DNA of 64,000 nt from Firmicutes bacterium OM04-13BH (GCA_003481745.1 QULP01000004.1:62001-126000); one strand, 5' to 3'; numbered from the stretch's first letter, positions 32,263 to 42,203 are shown. Notes: generated by a model not told the origin, from the letters alone. A program made the numbers and translations.

Positions 32263-34554
32263 TTACTCATCCACTTTCTTTAAGGTATACAGAAGTGATG
32301 CAAAATCTCCGCCTTTTTTATTCAATTCTTCTCTGTCAATTGGAATTCCGGCGCTCATCAACTCATCACCATAAGCCTGATAGGTTTTTACACTGTCTTC
32401 CTCTGTTTTATGACCATAAGCTTCTGCAATTTTTGCATCATAAGAAGTAACCGGCGCCATATCGCAGCTCACTTCATATTTTGTATTGGCATCAAGTCCA
32501 TCCAGTTTTAAACGAAGCCAGGACGCATTGACTTTATTTAATCTCTGATAGAATGCAGCCACCGCCTGTGTTTTATCGCTGGAAACTACCATCCATGCAG
32601 TTTCATTTCCTTCAAACGGACTCAACAGACGATAGAAATCACCATCCATTTGAATTAACTCTCTGTGTTCTTTCATAAATGCAATCTGTTTCTTTACTGT
32701 CTCAATTTCGGCATCGCTAAGTAAGTTTAAATCCAGCTCATAACCAAATGTTCCAAAATAGGCAACATTTGCTCTTGTCTCAATCGGAGTAATTCGATGC
32801 ATCTGATGATTCGGAACTGCTGAAACATGGGAACCCATACTGACAATCGGATAGACATAAGAGGTTCCATACTGAATCTTTGTTCTTTCACTTGCATCGG
32901 TATCGTCAGAGCACCAGGTCTGCGGAGCAAAGTATAACATTGCAGGATCAAATCTTGCACCACCACTTGCACAGGACTCAAATAAAATATGCGGAAATTC
33001 TGTCGTCAGTCTGGTATATAAATCATAAACTCCAAGGATGTATTTATGCATCACTTTTCCCTGCTCACAAGGCGCACTTCCTTTGCTGTAAGGTTCAGAC
33101 ATATAGCGGTTCATATCCCATTTAATATAAGAAATTGAAGATTCGCGGATTACTTTTGCAATCATCTCATAAATATAATCTACCACTTCGTTTCTTGAGA
33201 AGTCCAGTACATTTTGATGTCTCGCATGAGACTCAAAACGATTTGGTGCACTGATAATCCAGTCCGGATGTGCACGATATAAATCACTATCCTTGTTAAC
33301 CATTTCAAGCTCTACCCAAAGACCAAATTTTAACCCCAGTTCTTCTACTTTTTTAGAGAGCCCCGAAATACCATCCGGCAATTTTTCCAAGTTTACATAC
33401 CAGTCACCAAGACCTCTGTAATCATCATTTCTTGCACCAAACCAGCCATCATCAAGTACAAATAATTCTACACCTGCTTCTTTTGCTTTTTTTGCAATTG
33501 TTAAAATCTTTTCTTCATTAAAATCAAAATAGGTTGCTTCCCAGTTATTTAATAAAATTGGGCGTGCCTTATCTCTCCATTCTCCATGCATCAGACGTTT
33601 TCTGTATAAACGGTGATAGGTCTGACTCATTTTATTTAAGCCCTTATCACTGTAAACCATAACAACCTCCGGAGTCTGGAAGCTCTCTCCACTCTTTAAT
33701 TCCCAGCTGAAATCTTCCGGATTGATTCCCATCATCACACGAGTCATATCAAAGGTAGAAACTTCAACCTGTCCTAAATAGTTACCGCTGTAAACCAGGC
33801 TGAATCCATAGACTTCTCCCTGACTTTCTGTCGTATGTGGACGTTTTAATGCCAAAAATGGATTATGCTCTGCGCCACAGCAGGTTCCATTTAAACTCTG
33901 AATACTCTGGATTCCCATTTCCAGCTTTCTGTTTTTTACGTAACGCTCACGTGACCATCCACCGGAAAGCTGAACCATTTCATAATCCATATCCAAAAAT
34001 TCCACACTGGCACTCATGGCACGTTCTAATACAATTTTTTCTTTCCCTTTATGCACAAACTTTGTATTTCTTGTAATAACCGGATACGCCTCATAAATAG
34101 TATAAGACAAAATCAAATCGGTATCCATCACGTTATCATGCAGGGTGACTTCAAGAGTCTCTGCTTCCTCTTTTTCCTCTACATAAGTTGCCGGAAGTGG
34201 AAGGATTTCTTTTTTTCCTGAATAGATTTCATGACCTGCATATTTAAAATCAATAATACGGCTTCCATTTTCCTGTGCAATGGTCACTGCCGGACTTCTA
34301 TAGTCACCGGTTCCATAACTTGGATATTCCTGTCTGGTATACTGCATGGATAACAGCCCCGGTTCCGGAATACAAACGGACATCTGAGAACGCATTGCTT
34401 CATCATGGAAATAAGCAAAGTCTTCTTTGTCATGAATTTTCTTTCCATAATATAAATTTTCAAGCTGTCCATTTTCCATAATACGCATAATATAACTTAC
34501 TTCATCATTGTAAAGATGAAAACATTTGCTTTGTTTGTGAAAAATAATTGCCAT
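32263..34554 (-). CDS. GH36 alpha-galactosidase
   Basis: 763 residues, the usual length of tetrameric GH36 enzymes. N-terminal beta-supersandwich (about 1-330), catalytic barrel (about 330-640) with VLDDGWFGARN, YIKWDMNR (nucleophile Asp near 480), CASGGARFD and SDDTDASER (acid/base Asp near 550), then a C-terminal sheet domain. No signal peptide. It cleaves terminal alpha-1,6-galactose from melibiose, raffinose and stachyose after uptake by the ABC system encoded upstream. AAAAAGGAG precedes the ATG. A terminator hairpin lies between the permease gene and this one, with no new promoter visible. Confidence 0.95.
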   Translation of the reverse strand: MAIIFHKQSKCFHLYNDEVSYIMRIMENGQLENLYYGKKIHDKEDFAYFHDEAMRSQMSVCIPEPGLLSMQYTRQEYPSYGTGDYRSPAVTIAQENGSRIIDFKYAGHEIYSGKKEILPLPATYVEEKEEAETLEVTLHDNVMDTDLILSYTIYEAYPVITRNTKFVHKGKEKIVLERAMSASVEFLDMDYEMVQLSGGWSRERYVKNRKLEMGIQSIQSLNGTCCGAEHNPFLALKRPHTTESQGEVYGFSLVYSGNYLGQVEVSTFDMTRVMMGINPEDFSWELKSGESFQTPEVVMVYSDKGLNKMSQTYHRLYRKRLMHGEWRDKARPILLNNWEATYFDFNEEKILTIAKKAKEAGVELFVLDDGWFGARNDDYRGLGDWYVNLEKLPDGISGLSKKVEELGLKFGLWVELEMVNKDSDLYRAHPDWIISAPNRFESHARHQNVLDFSRNEVVDYIYEMIAKVIRESSISYIKWDMNRYMSEPYSKGSAPCEQGKVMHKYILGVYDLYTRLTTEFPHILFESCASGGARFDPAMLYFAPQTWCSDDTDASERTKIQYGTSYVYPIVSMGSHVSAVPNHQMHRITPIETRANVAYFGTFGYELDLNLLSDAEIETVKKQIAFMKEHRELIQMDGDFYRLLSPFEGNETAWMVVSSDKTQAVAAFYQRLNKVNASWLRLKLDGLDANTKYEVSCDMAPVTSYDAKIAEAYGHKTEEDSVKTYQAYGDELMSAGIPIDREELNKKGGDFASLLYTLKKVDE

Positions 34555-34577
34555 ATCTTTTTTCTCCTTTTTCTAAA

Positions 34578-34607
34578 AAGACCGACGTAGAACTCTACGT
34601 CGGTCTT
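34578..34607 (-). terminator. Intra-operon terminator
   Basis: Perfect 13-bp stem AAGACCGACGTAG / CTACGTCGGTCTT with TTTTTAG following on the minus strand. It should lower transcription of the enzyme genes relative to the transporter genes. Confidence 0.85.
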
Positions 34608-34617
34608 AAATTCATAA

Positions 34618-35460
34618 TTAAAGTTTTCCACCACTTGTTGCAATACCTTCGATAAACTGTTTCTGGAAAATTACATAAAGAACAATCATCGGAATACATG
34701 CAATCAGAGAAGCAGCCATCAGTTCCGGGAACTTCGCAGCATACTGTCCCTGCATCTTTGCAAGTGCGGAAGAAAGTACCAACATGTCTTTATCCGTATT
34801 TACAATCATCGGCCACATCAAATCTTTAAATGCAAACACTGCGGTAAAGATGCCCAGTGCTACCATACTGGATCTGGTAAGTGGTGCCATAATGTATAAG
34901 AATGTCTGTCCGATATTACATCCATCCAGACGTGCAGCCTCTTCCAAGTCATTTGGAAGTCCCATATACCCCTGACGGAGCAGGAAGGTACCAAATGCGG
35001 TAACCATACCCGGAAATACCAGACCAAAAATTGTATTTAACATTCCCATCTTACTTACCATAATATACTGAGGTGAGATGAAAATCTGTGCCGGAACCAT
35101 CATCTGCAGCAGTACTAAAGAGAAACAGAAATCTCTTCCTTTAAAATGCAGACGACCAAACGCATATCCTGCCATTGTCGCAGTTAACACTGCACAAAGT
35201 ACACGGAAGAAAATCATTAACAGTGTATTTTTGTATAATACAAAGAAGTTCATGTTACGAATGACTTCTTTAAATGAATCCGTTCTCCATACCTTCGGAA
35301 AAATAACAAACGGATCGACACTTGTTGCCTCAGTAACTGTTTTAAACGCGGTTAAAATCATCCATATAAAAGGTACCAGCATCGTAATGGATACAAGAAT
35401 CAAGATTACATGGATTAAAACTTTCGTAAAGTTCTCTTTTGCTTTCATGTTGCCTTCCAT
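34618..35460 (-). CDS. Sugar ABC transporter permease, MalG-type
   Basis: 280 residues, six membrane segments. The EAA loop reads LEEAARLDGCNIGQTFL. GGGGGAAGC lies 8 bases before the chosen ATG; a second ATG four codons on also has a ribosome site. With the other permease and the binding protein it forms a CUT1 importer; no ATPase gene is present here, so a shared MsmK-type ATPase encoded elsewhere is expected. Confidence 0.94.
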   Translation of the reverse strand: MEGNMKAKENFTKVLIHVILILVSITMLVPFIWMILTAFKTVTEATSVDPFVIFPKVWRTDSFKEVIRNMNFFVLYKNTLLMIFFRVLCAVLTATMAGYAFGRLHFKGRDFCFSLVLLQMMVPAQIFISPQYIMVSKMGMLNTIFGLVFPGMVTAFGTFLLRQGYMGLPNDLEEAARLDGCNIGQTFLYIMAPLTRSSMVALGIFTAVFAFKDLMWPMIVNTDKDMLVLSSALAKMQGQYAAKFPELMAASLIACIPMIVLYVIFQKQFIEGIATSGGKL

Positions 35461-35475
35461 ACTGCTTCCCCCTTC

Positions 35476-36375
35476 CTAGTTGTAGAATACCCATTTTTTC
35501 TGTGCAGTCATCTGGATTGCAGTGATAATCAAAGTAATCACCAAAAGCAGAATAACAATTGTAGAACCATAACCTATGTTCTTATTTGTAAAGGTATATT
35601 TATAGAATAAGAATACTAAGGACTGTGTTTTATTAAGTGCCGGATTTGTTTTATCCATAACCATGTAGATCAAATCGAATACCTGTAAAGCACCAATAAT
35701 ACGTGTAATCATAACAAAAAAGATGGTTGGGGATAACAACGGCACCGTGATATTGAAGAAACATTTGATTCCTGTTGCACCGTCAATCTCAGCCGCTTCA
35801 TAATAATCATGCGGAATTTCCTGCAGTCCAGAAATAAACAATACCATGTTATAACCAATGATAGACCAGATACCGATTACTGCAATTGAAAAAACTGCAA
35901 TCCTTGGGTCTGAAATCCATTTTGTATGTAAATGAAACAGATTGTTGATCAGACCAAAATCTGAGTTAAACAGCCATCTCCAAACCATGGCAACTGCTGC
36001 CGGAGCTGCAACCATCGGTAGAAAGATAATGGTACGATAAACAGAACGTCCGATCATCTTTCGATTTAAGAACACAGCCAGTACCAGCGCGATAATAATT
36101 GAAAATGGCACTTCTACGATTGCATACTTAAATGTATTAAGCAATGCCTGCCAGATTTCTTTATCGGCAAATACTTTCTGATAATTTTCAAGTCCAACAA
36201 AGATATTTCCTCTTCCGAAATCTCCGGTTTTAAAGAAACTCTGATAAATCGTCTGGAAAATCGGGATAATATTTAATACAATCAAACCGATTACTGTAGG
36301 GAGAATAAAAAGCCAGCCCCAGATAAATTCACTTCGTTGTCTTCCGGTTGTTTTTACTTTCGTCTTACCTGCCAA
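35476..36375 (-). CDS. Sugar ABC transporter permease, MalF-type
   Basis: 299 residues if begun at TTG 36375 (MAGKTKVKTTG), which has AAAGGAG at ideal distance; a GTG three codons earlier overlaps that ribosome site. Six membrane segments; EAA loop YEAAEIDGATGIKCFFN. It pairs with the MalG-type permease 15 bases downstream. Confidence 0.92.
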   Translation of the reverse strand: MAGKTKVKTTGRQRSEFIWGWLFILPTVIGLIVLNIIPIFQTIYQSFFKTGDFGRGNIFVGLENYQKVFADKEIWQALLNTFKYAIVEVPFSIIIALVLAVFLNRKMIGRSVYRTIIFLPMVAAPAAVAMVWRWLFNSDFGLINNLFHLHTKWISDPRIAVFSIAVIGIWSIIGYNMVLFISGLQEIPHDYYEAAEIDGATGIKCFFNITVPLLSPTIFFVMITRIIGALQVFDLIYMVMDKTNPALNKTQSLVFLFYKYTFTNKNIGYGSTIVILLLVITLIITAIQMTAQKKWVFYN

Positions 36376-36472
36376 ACCACTCACTCCTTTTTTAATACAG
36401 GCAGATTCTTTCGAACCTGCCTGTGTCTCTTGCTTTCATTCTACTTCGTTACACTATAAATTGCGTTACAAA

Positions 36473-37786
36473 TTACTGCTGTTCTTCAGCCAGTGATTCG
36501 TTCATCTGCTCTGCCATTTCTTTGCAGGCATCTGCCATAGTTTTGTCACCGCTGTAAACACTCTTAAGAATTTCACTATTCTTGTTTTCCCATGTTACTG
36601 TAGAACGGGAGTATGGTCTGATCTCCATATCATCCATCATATTGATGTAAGCCTGAAGATTAAAGTTTGCGGATTTTGCCCATGCTTCAGATGTTCCGGT
36701 ATAAGCAGACATTGTAACACCCAGTTCAGCCTGTTTTTCCTGTGCTTCTTTCGAACCAAGGTATTCGATTAACTGCCATGCTTCTTCCGGATGCTCGGTA
36801 TTTGCGGATGCTGCCCATCCAAGACCATTGTAAAGAGAAGCTCTTCTGCCTGTTGTTGCGCTCTTTGGAAGTTCTACACAATCACAGTTCTCTGCGGTGT
36901 ATTCGTTATCACGGAATGCTGCGATCATCCAGGAGCCCTGTGGAACCATTGCCACTTTACCGGATTCTAATAATACATCTTCACCGTTTTCAGACATTGT
37001 CTCGATTGGAGGAAGCACACCGTCTTTGATCCATCCTTCTAACATTTCCATTGCTTCTACCGTTTTTGGATCATCCATTCCGGATTTTGTTTTGTCATCA
37101 TTGATAATATATCCGCCATTATCATAGATCAGGTTGTAGTAACCAGCCTGATTGTTATCATTTCTAAGACATAAACCATACTGGCTTCCATCGTCTTTTG
37201 TCAGCTTCTTCGCTGCTTCTGTCACGTCATCCCATGTCCAGTCAGCGGTCGGATACTCTAATCCGGCTTCGTCAAACATTTTTTTGTTATACCATAAAGC
37301 AATCGTATCGATATCTTTTGGAACTGCGTAATATTTGTCATCGTATGTATACAGTCCCCAGATATCTTCCGGATAGTTTGCAGTGTCAATTTCACTGCTC
37401 TCTGCAATTTTATCAGTCAAATCTAATAACATGTCATTTGACATATAACGCTGACTTTCGTTAGAATGCATCCAGAATACGTCCGGTAAAGAACCACCTG
37501 ATGCACCAGATTCCAGAAGTGTCCAGTATTCATCCCATTTTACAACAGAAACTTTGGTTTTGATTCCAGTTTTTTCTGTGAAATCATTCATAATTTCTGT
37601 TAAACCTGGTTCCTGGTTGGAATCCCAGATTGTTACGGATAATTCTACGTCCCCTGAACCACTCTCTGATTTTTTGTCTGAGCTGTCGCCTGAACTTGAG
37701 TCTCCGCTTCCGCTGCTTCCACATCCTGCCATGGTAAATACCATTGCGCCTGTCAGTAATAATGCCACTGCCTTTCTGAATTTCAT
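36473..37786 (-). CDS. Sugar ABC transporter substrate-binding lipoprotein
   Basis: 437 residues from MKFRKAVALLLTG; AAAGGAGG precedes this ATG. The signal peptide ends in a lipobox MAGC, followed by a Gly/Ser/Asp-rich linker. The rest is a type 1 (MalE-like) binding protein with EEAWQLIEYLGSKEAQ and NGLGWAASANT. It captures raffinose-type oligosaccharides or melibiose at the membrane surface, as inferred from the alpha-galactosidase in the same operon. It is the first gene of that operon. Confidence 0.93.
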   Translation of the reverse strand: MKFRKAVALLLTGAMVFTMAGCGSSGSGDSSSGDSSDKKSESGSGDVELSVTIWDSNQEPGLTEIMNDFTEKTGIKTKVSVVKWDEYWTLLESGASGGSLPDVFWMHSNESQRYMSNDMLLDLTDKIAESSEIDTANYPEDIWGLYTYDDKYYAVPKDIDTIALWYNKKMFDEAGLEYPTADWTWDDVTEAAKKLTKDDGSQYGLCLRNDNNQAGYYNLIYDNGGYIINDDKTKSGMDDPKTVEAMEMLEGWIKDGVLPPIETMSENGEDVLLESGKVAMVPQGSWMIAAFRDNEYTAENCDCVELPKSATTGRRASLYNGLGWAASANTEHPEEAWQLIEYLGSKEAQEKQAELGVTMSAYTGTSEAWAKSANFNLQAYINMMDDMEIRPYSRSTVTWENKNSEILKSVYSGDKTMADACKEMAEQMNESLAEEQQ

Positions 37787-38256
37787 AATTTTTTCCTCCT
37801 TTAATGAAAAAGAATATTCTCTATAAGTAGGGTTGCTTCGTCCCTCACTCATTTGATGAATTCATTATATCGAGATATGTCAAAATGTAAAATGGAAATA
37901 TGTTTTTAATATATGGAGAAATGTTGTTTATTTGTGCATTTTCTATATTTTTTTGTCTTATTTTCTTTTTCAACAGTCATTTTTATATTTATATATCTGG
38001 TTTTTCACAATTTTGTTCGGTGTTTTTCCAACAAAGCTCTCTTTATTTTTCCGATTTTGCTTTCATTTTTCCACATATACATAACATTTTTCCATATCCT
38101 TTTCTTTTTATTTGTTTTTAAACTATATTTATATTCAAAATACCCGATATCTGGAATTTTTCTTTTTTATTTTTTGCATTTTGACATATTCAATGTTAAA
38201 ATAAGGTATCGTGCAATTTTACATCACTTGATTTTTTGACGAAAGGATATGATTTT
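37787..38256. promoter_or_regulatory. Divergent promoter region between sugar operon and YesL-like gene
   Basis: A 470-base, very A+T-rich stretch without genes. Minus strand: TATAAT at 37864-37869 as -10 of the sugar operon. The 13-mer CATTTTGACATAT occurs inverted at 37875-37887 and direct at 38177-38189, next to each of the two promoters, and may be a regulator site or a -35 part. Confidence 0.5.
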
Positions 38257-38916
38257 ATGAATTTTATGAACCAGGACAACATTGTCGTAATTGCCTTAAA
38301 CCGGATTGGAGATGTTATCATTGCAAATCTGCTTTTTCTTCTCTGCTCCATCCCCCTTGTCACCATCGGTCCCTCCCTTACTGCACTGTATCACTGCATG
38401 TTACGTATCGTAAAAGGAAATGAAAACAAGGTTACTAAAACTTTCTTTCGGGCATTGCGCCAGAATTTTGTGCAGTCTTTGATCGCCTGGCTTGCACTTG
38501 TTATCGTTGGTGTGATTTTGTTTTTGAACACTCACTTTCTTCTGCAGAATACTTCGGAAGCCGGAAAAATCTTTTATTATCTGTCCGGGCTGGTACTTGC
38601 ACTGCTTGTTATTATCGCACTTTACATCTTTCCGGTCATTGCGGCATTTTCCAATACCTTAAAGAACCTTGTTAAAAATTCTGTTATTTTTGCAGTTATG
38701 CATATTCCGTCCACCTTGTTAATTGCAGTTATTTCTATCCTGCCAATGTATATGACTTATCAAGATTTAACGCTCTTACCACTCTACAGCTGCTGCTGGT
38801 TTTTCTTCGGCTTTGCATTAACCTGCTATATCAATTCGTTCTTGTTCTACCGGATTTTTAAACCGTATCTGGAAACAAGCGAAGAAACCGAAGAAATAAA
38901 AGAAGTCTCCAAATAA
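38257..38916 (+). CDS. YesL-like (DUF624) membrane protein
   Basis: 219 residues from MNFMNQDNIVV; AAAGGATATG precedes it. Five or six membrane segments, with NRIGDVIIANLLFLLCSIPL shortened here to IGDVIIANLLFLLCSIP, GPSLTALYHCMLR and a cytoplasmic charged tail. DUF624 proteins are common neighbours of carbohydrate ABC importers in Firmicutes; their function is unknown. Divergent from the alpha-galactoside operon. Confidence 0.85.
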   Translation: MNFMNQDNIVVIALNRIGDVIIANLLFLLCSIPLVTIGPSLTALYHCMLRIVKGNENKVTKTFFRALRQNFVQSLIAWLALVIVGVILFLNTHFLLQNTSEAGKIFYYLSGLVLALLVIIALYIFPVIAAFSNTLKNLVKNSVIFAVMHIPSTLLIAVISILPMYMTYQDLTLLPLYSCCWFFFGFALTCYINSFLFYRIFKPYLETSEETEEIKEVSK

Positions 38917-38927
38917 AAAAATTTCCG

Positions 38928-38983
38928 AATAGTAAAATACCGACAAATGAATTTTTATTCTCATCTGTCGGTATTTTACTATT
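38928..38983. terminator. Bidirectional terminator
   Basis: 18-bp stem AATAGTAAAATACCGACA / TGTCGGTATTTTACTATT. It overlaps the stop of the DUF4430 gene and ends both convergent genes. Confidence 0.85.
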
Positions 38984-39542
38984 CTTCCTCAAATTCATCT
39001 CCCACATCTTTCCCAAGGTCGCAGGTATAACGCCATTCAATTACATCCCCGTCACTGACCTCATATTTGGAACATCCATAATTGGGAAAATATCCATTCA
39101 CGCTGTAAGTCCATCCAGAACGTTCTCCACAGTCAAATTCATACAACTGATTAATTCCTTTTACATAATACGCAGAATAAAGCGGAGTATAGTTTGCATC
39201 CAGCTGAATTTTTTTCTCTTTACAGACACGCGCAAGTATATCATAGACAGTATCACCCGTTTCATATTTCACCTCTATCGGTTCTAAAATCCAGCCATCT
39301 GACGGAACAAATTCCTTTTTCGATGCTTTTAACTCTTTCTCATTATCCAAAATAGTAGAACATTCAATGGAAACCGTACATGTATTCTTTTCTACATTCT
39401 GTTTATTCGTCTGCTGTTTCTCTTGTTGTGTTTCTTTTGTTTCCAGTTTTGTAATCTCACTGCTGTTTGTCATTCCACCACAGCTTGTCAAAAGAAAAAG
39501 AAGTGTCAAACACCCTAAGATTTTTCTAAAATTTTTTCTCAT
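38979..39542 (-). CDS. DUF4430 (transcobalamin-like) lipoprotein
   Basis: 187 residues. Signal peptide with lipobox LLTSCGG (Cys near 21), a Thr/Lys/Gln-rich linker (about 25-52), then a DUF4430 domain (about 85-180) with GDTVYDILARVC, YYVKGINQLYEFDCGERSG (given as GINQLYEFDCGERSG) and SGWTYSVNGYFPNYG. DUF4430 resembles the C-terminal domain of transcobalamin/intrinsic factor. It is the last gene of the B12-riboswitch operon, 3 bases after the S component, so it probably helps to capture cobalamin or a corrinoid at the cell surface. This function is inferred. Confidence 0.87.
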   Translation of the reverse strand: MRKNFRKILGCLTLLFLLTSCGGMTNSSEITKLETKETQQEKQQTNKQNVEKNTCTVSIECSTILDNEKELKASKKEFVPSDGWILEPIEVKYETGDTVYDILARVCKEKKIQLDANYTPLYSAYYVKGINQLYEFDCGERSGWTYSVNGYFPNYGCSKYEVSDGDVIEWRYTCDLGKDVGDEFEEE

Positions 39543-39545
39543 CCT

Positions 39546-40412
39546 TTAATCCTCTTCTATCATTCCATACTTCACTTTGATTCTCTCCAGTTTTTCAATC
39601 ATCGGCTTACTTGCAATCCACAAAAAGATTACCGTTGCTGATGCATGAACCAAGTCCACCGGAAGCCCTGACATATAAATTGCCAGCAGATTTCGCTTGG
39701 TAATTGCATAGGAGGTCATCACAAGGGAAGCCGGGTTCATGATTCCTCCATAGATAAACACGGTCGCTAAAAATCCATAAATACAAAGCGAAATCTTACG
39801 TGCTTTCAACCAGCCTTTTTGAAATAAAATACCTGCCAAAAATCCGATAATTCCAGCAGCAAACATCTGCCACGGAGTCCACGGTCCCTGTCCAAAGAGC
39901 ATATTCGAAGAAAGCATGGAAAGCGCACCAACTAAAAAGCCCGATTCTGCACCAAAGCAGACGGCTGAAATAATGGTCACAGCCACAACCGGTTTAAAGC
40001 TTGGCACCATAAAAAATGCTGCACGGCCTGCAACTGCAATTGCAACCAAAACCGCAATTGTAAGCAGTTCTCTTGCCTGCGGTTTTCTTCCTTCAAAAAT
40101 CAAAAAGAACGGCAGCATGCAGTAAACTGCAATCGCCAGACTGATGACAAAATATTTTCGGTCATCAAAAAGCGTAATTCCAATCCAGATTGTAACCGGA
40201 ATTAAAATTAAAATCAAAAACATAGATGCAATCGTACGTTTTGACAGCTTTCCCTTGTGTTTTGGCGCTGTCAGTACATCCTGCGCTTCCCAGAAATCGT
40301 TTTTTTCCGGTTCTGATTTCTCATCCCAGAAATCCAGGTCTGTTTCCTGTGCCGGTTTCTTCCCATCTAAAAAGGCATCCAGAAAGACATCTAATTTTTC
40401 TTCTTTCAGCAC
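39546..40412 (-). CDS. ECF transporter S component, probably for cobalamin
   Basis: 288 residues, GTG start overlapping the last 7 bases of the ATPase gene. A charged cytoplasmic N-terminus (about 1-58) is followed by membrane segments; RAAFFMVPSFKPVVAVTIISA (core FFMVPSFKPVVAV), GPWTPWQMFAAGIIGF and NPASLVMTSYA are typical of the CblT/DUF6580-like S proteins. Placement downstream of a B12 riboswitch gives the substrate. Confidence 0.88.
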   Translation of the reverse strand: MLKEEKLDVFLDAFLDGKKPAQETDLDFWDEKSEPEKNDFWEAQDVLTAPKHKGKLSKRTIASMFLILILIPVTIWIGITLFDDRKYFVISLAIAVYCMLPFFLIFEGRKPQARELLTIAVLVAIAVAGRAAFFMVPSFKPVVAVTIISAVCFGAESGFLVGALSMLSSNMLFGQGPWTPWQMFAAGIIGFLAGILFQKGWLKARKISLCIYGFLATVFIYGGIMNPASLVMTSYAITKRNLLAIYMSGLPVDLVHASATVIFLWIASKPMIEKLERIKVKYGMIEED

Positions 40413-42169
40413 GACACCGCCTCCTCTTCTGTCTGATTGATTGCTTTTACCACATCCTCTACTGTTACCGCATTTGGAAAATAATTTCTTGCCATACGGT
40501 TTGCAGCAGTGGTATAAAAGTTATTTCCGGCAAAAAATTTTTTCGATTCTTCACTGGTTACCACATTTCCCTGAAAGAACAGTCCGGTACGATCCGCATA
40601 CTGCGCACAAAATTCTACATCATGAGAAATCATCAAAATCGTTACACCATGTTCACTTAATTTTCTTAATATCTCTCCGAGTTCTTTTTTATAATGATTA
40701 TCGATTCCTTTGGTCGGCTCATCCATCAAAAGAATTTTCGGGCGAAGCAGAAGTACTTTTGCAAGTGCCAGTCTCTGCTGCTCTCCACCACTTAAATCAT
40801 AGGGATGCCGGTCTAAAAGCCCTTCTAATCTTGTTAACGAGACAATTCCCTCAACTGCATCTTTTTTCTTCATTTCAATTGGATATGCCTCACTTTTTCT
40901 TTCCCGTTTTCCATCTATCACTTCATATAAATCCTCTCTTACGGTTTTCTTCACGAACAGACTTTGCGGATTTTGCGGCATTACTCCTAAGAACCCATGA
41001 TAGAGGTCATCATCACTGTATTTTCCGATTTCTTTGCCTTCCAGATAGATTTTACCACGGTACGGAAAACGAATTCTTGCAATCAGACTCATCGCTGTAC
41101 TTTTTCCGGTTCCGTTTCCTCCTACCACTGCAAAGATTTCTCCTTTTTTGATGTCCAGGCTTAACCCTTTTACCACATCCGGCAAATCCCGTTCATAGCG
41201 AAACCAGACATCTTTGATTCGGATTTCCGGAATTTCTTTTTCCGGTTCTTTTTTCAGACCTGAAAGTTTTCCAAAAATAGAATTCTTCTTTTTTGCTGTC
41301 TCTTCCTGATTTCTTTCTTTTTTTATTTTTATACCTTTTGTCTCTAATTCCTCTGACAGCCAGCGTCGTCCCTGACTAACGGTAAGCGGGCATCGAAGGG
41401 AACTGTTTATTCCGGCATAAATCTGCATCGGTGCCGGCATGGAAAGAAACATATCATGTCCCATTGTTCTTAACTGCTCCCCAATTTCATTCGGTGTTCC
41501 GTCTGCTATCATCCTTCCTTTATCCATGACATATACTTTATCTGCCCATGGAATGACATCTTCTAAGCGGTGTTCGGTTAAAATCACAGTAGTCCCGATA
41601 TCACGATTAATTTTCCGAACCGTCTCTAAAAAATCGGAAGCTGCAATTGGGTCAAGTTGGGAAGTCGGTTCATCTAAAATCAAAAGTTTCGGGTGCATTG
41701 CCATAACAGAAGCAAGATTTAAGAGCTGTTTTTGTCCTCCCGATAATTCACTGACATTTTTTAAAAACCAGGAATGGATTCCAAAATAAGAAGCCATCTC
41801 TGCCACCCGAAGCCGAATCGTAGGCGTATCATAGCCAAGGCTTTCTAATCCAAAAGCAAGTTCATGCCAGACTTTATCGGTTACAATCTGATTATCCGGA
41901 TTTTGAAGCACATAGCCAATTTCTGCACTTTGTGTCCGCAAATCCACGTCTTCCAGATTCTGCCCGCCGTATAAGATTTCTCCCTTCTTTTCTCCATGTG
42001 AAGCAAGCACACTTTTAAACTGCCGAAGCAGAGTGCTTTTTCCGCATCCACTCTTTCCACACAGTACAACAAACGAACCTTCTTCTACTTCCATGGATAC
42101 CTGATAAAGTGCCGCATGGCTTTCTTTTGGATATTGAAAACTAAAGTTTTTTACTTCGATACAATTCAA
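40406..42169 (-). CDS. Fused energy-coupling factor ATPase (EcfA-EcfA')
   Basis: 587 residues with two ABC ATPase domains: Walker A GKSGCGKST (about 36-44) and GGNGTGKST (about 350), signatures LSGGQKQLL and LSGGEQQRL, Walker B ILDEPTSQLD and LMDEPTKGID. A linker near 265-310 is Lys/Glu-rich. The start codon is TTG (MNCIEVKNF) with AGG 10 bases upstream. It powers the EcfT/S transporter. Confidence 0.93.
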   Translation of the reverse strand: MNCIEVKNFSFQYPKESHAALYQVSMEVEEGSFVVLCGKSGCGKSTLLRQFKSVLASHGEKKGEILYGGQNLEDVDLRTQSAEIGYVLQNPDNQIVTDKVWHELAFGLESLGYDTPTIRLRVAEMASYFGIHSWFLKNVSELSGGQKQLLNLASVMAMHPKLLILDEPTSQLDPIAASDFLETVRKINRDIGTTVILTEHRLEDVIPWADKVYVMDKGRMIADGTPNEIGEQLRTMGHDMFLSMPAPMQIYAGINSSLRCPLTVSQGRRWLSEELETKGIKIKKERNQEETAKKKNSIFGKLSGLKKEPEKEIPEIRIKDVWFRYERDLPDVVKGLSLDIKKGEIFAVVGGNGTGKSTAMSLIARIRFPYRGKIYLEGKEIGKYSDDDLYHGFLGVMPQNPQSLFVKKTVREDLYEVIDGKRERKSEAYPIEMKKKDAVEGIVSLTRLEGLLDRHPYDLSGGEQQRLALAKVLLLRPKILLMDEPTKGIDNHYKKELGEILRKLSEHGVTILMISHDVEFCAQYADRTGLFFQGNVVTSEESKKFFAGNNFYTTAANRMARNYFPNAVTVEDVVKAINQTEEEAVSC

Positions 42170-42203
42170 TTTTTTATAACCTGCTTTCTTTTATTTTTGA
42201 CGC

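Noticed and set aside
28792..34554. The two GH36-type genes of this operon as a tandem duplication
   Set aside because: They differ in length (538 versus 763 residues), in domain plan and in motif sequence; only the two AraC genes are duplicates.
37913..38239. Phe/Ile-rich plus-strand frames before the YesL-like gene
   Set aside because: They come from the A+T-rich promoter region, have no ribosome site and read as low-complexity hydrophobic text.
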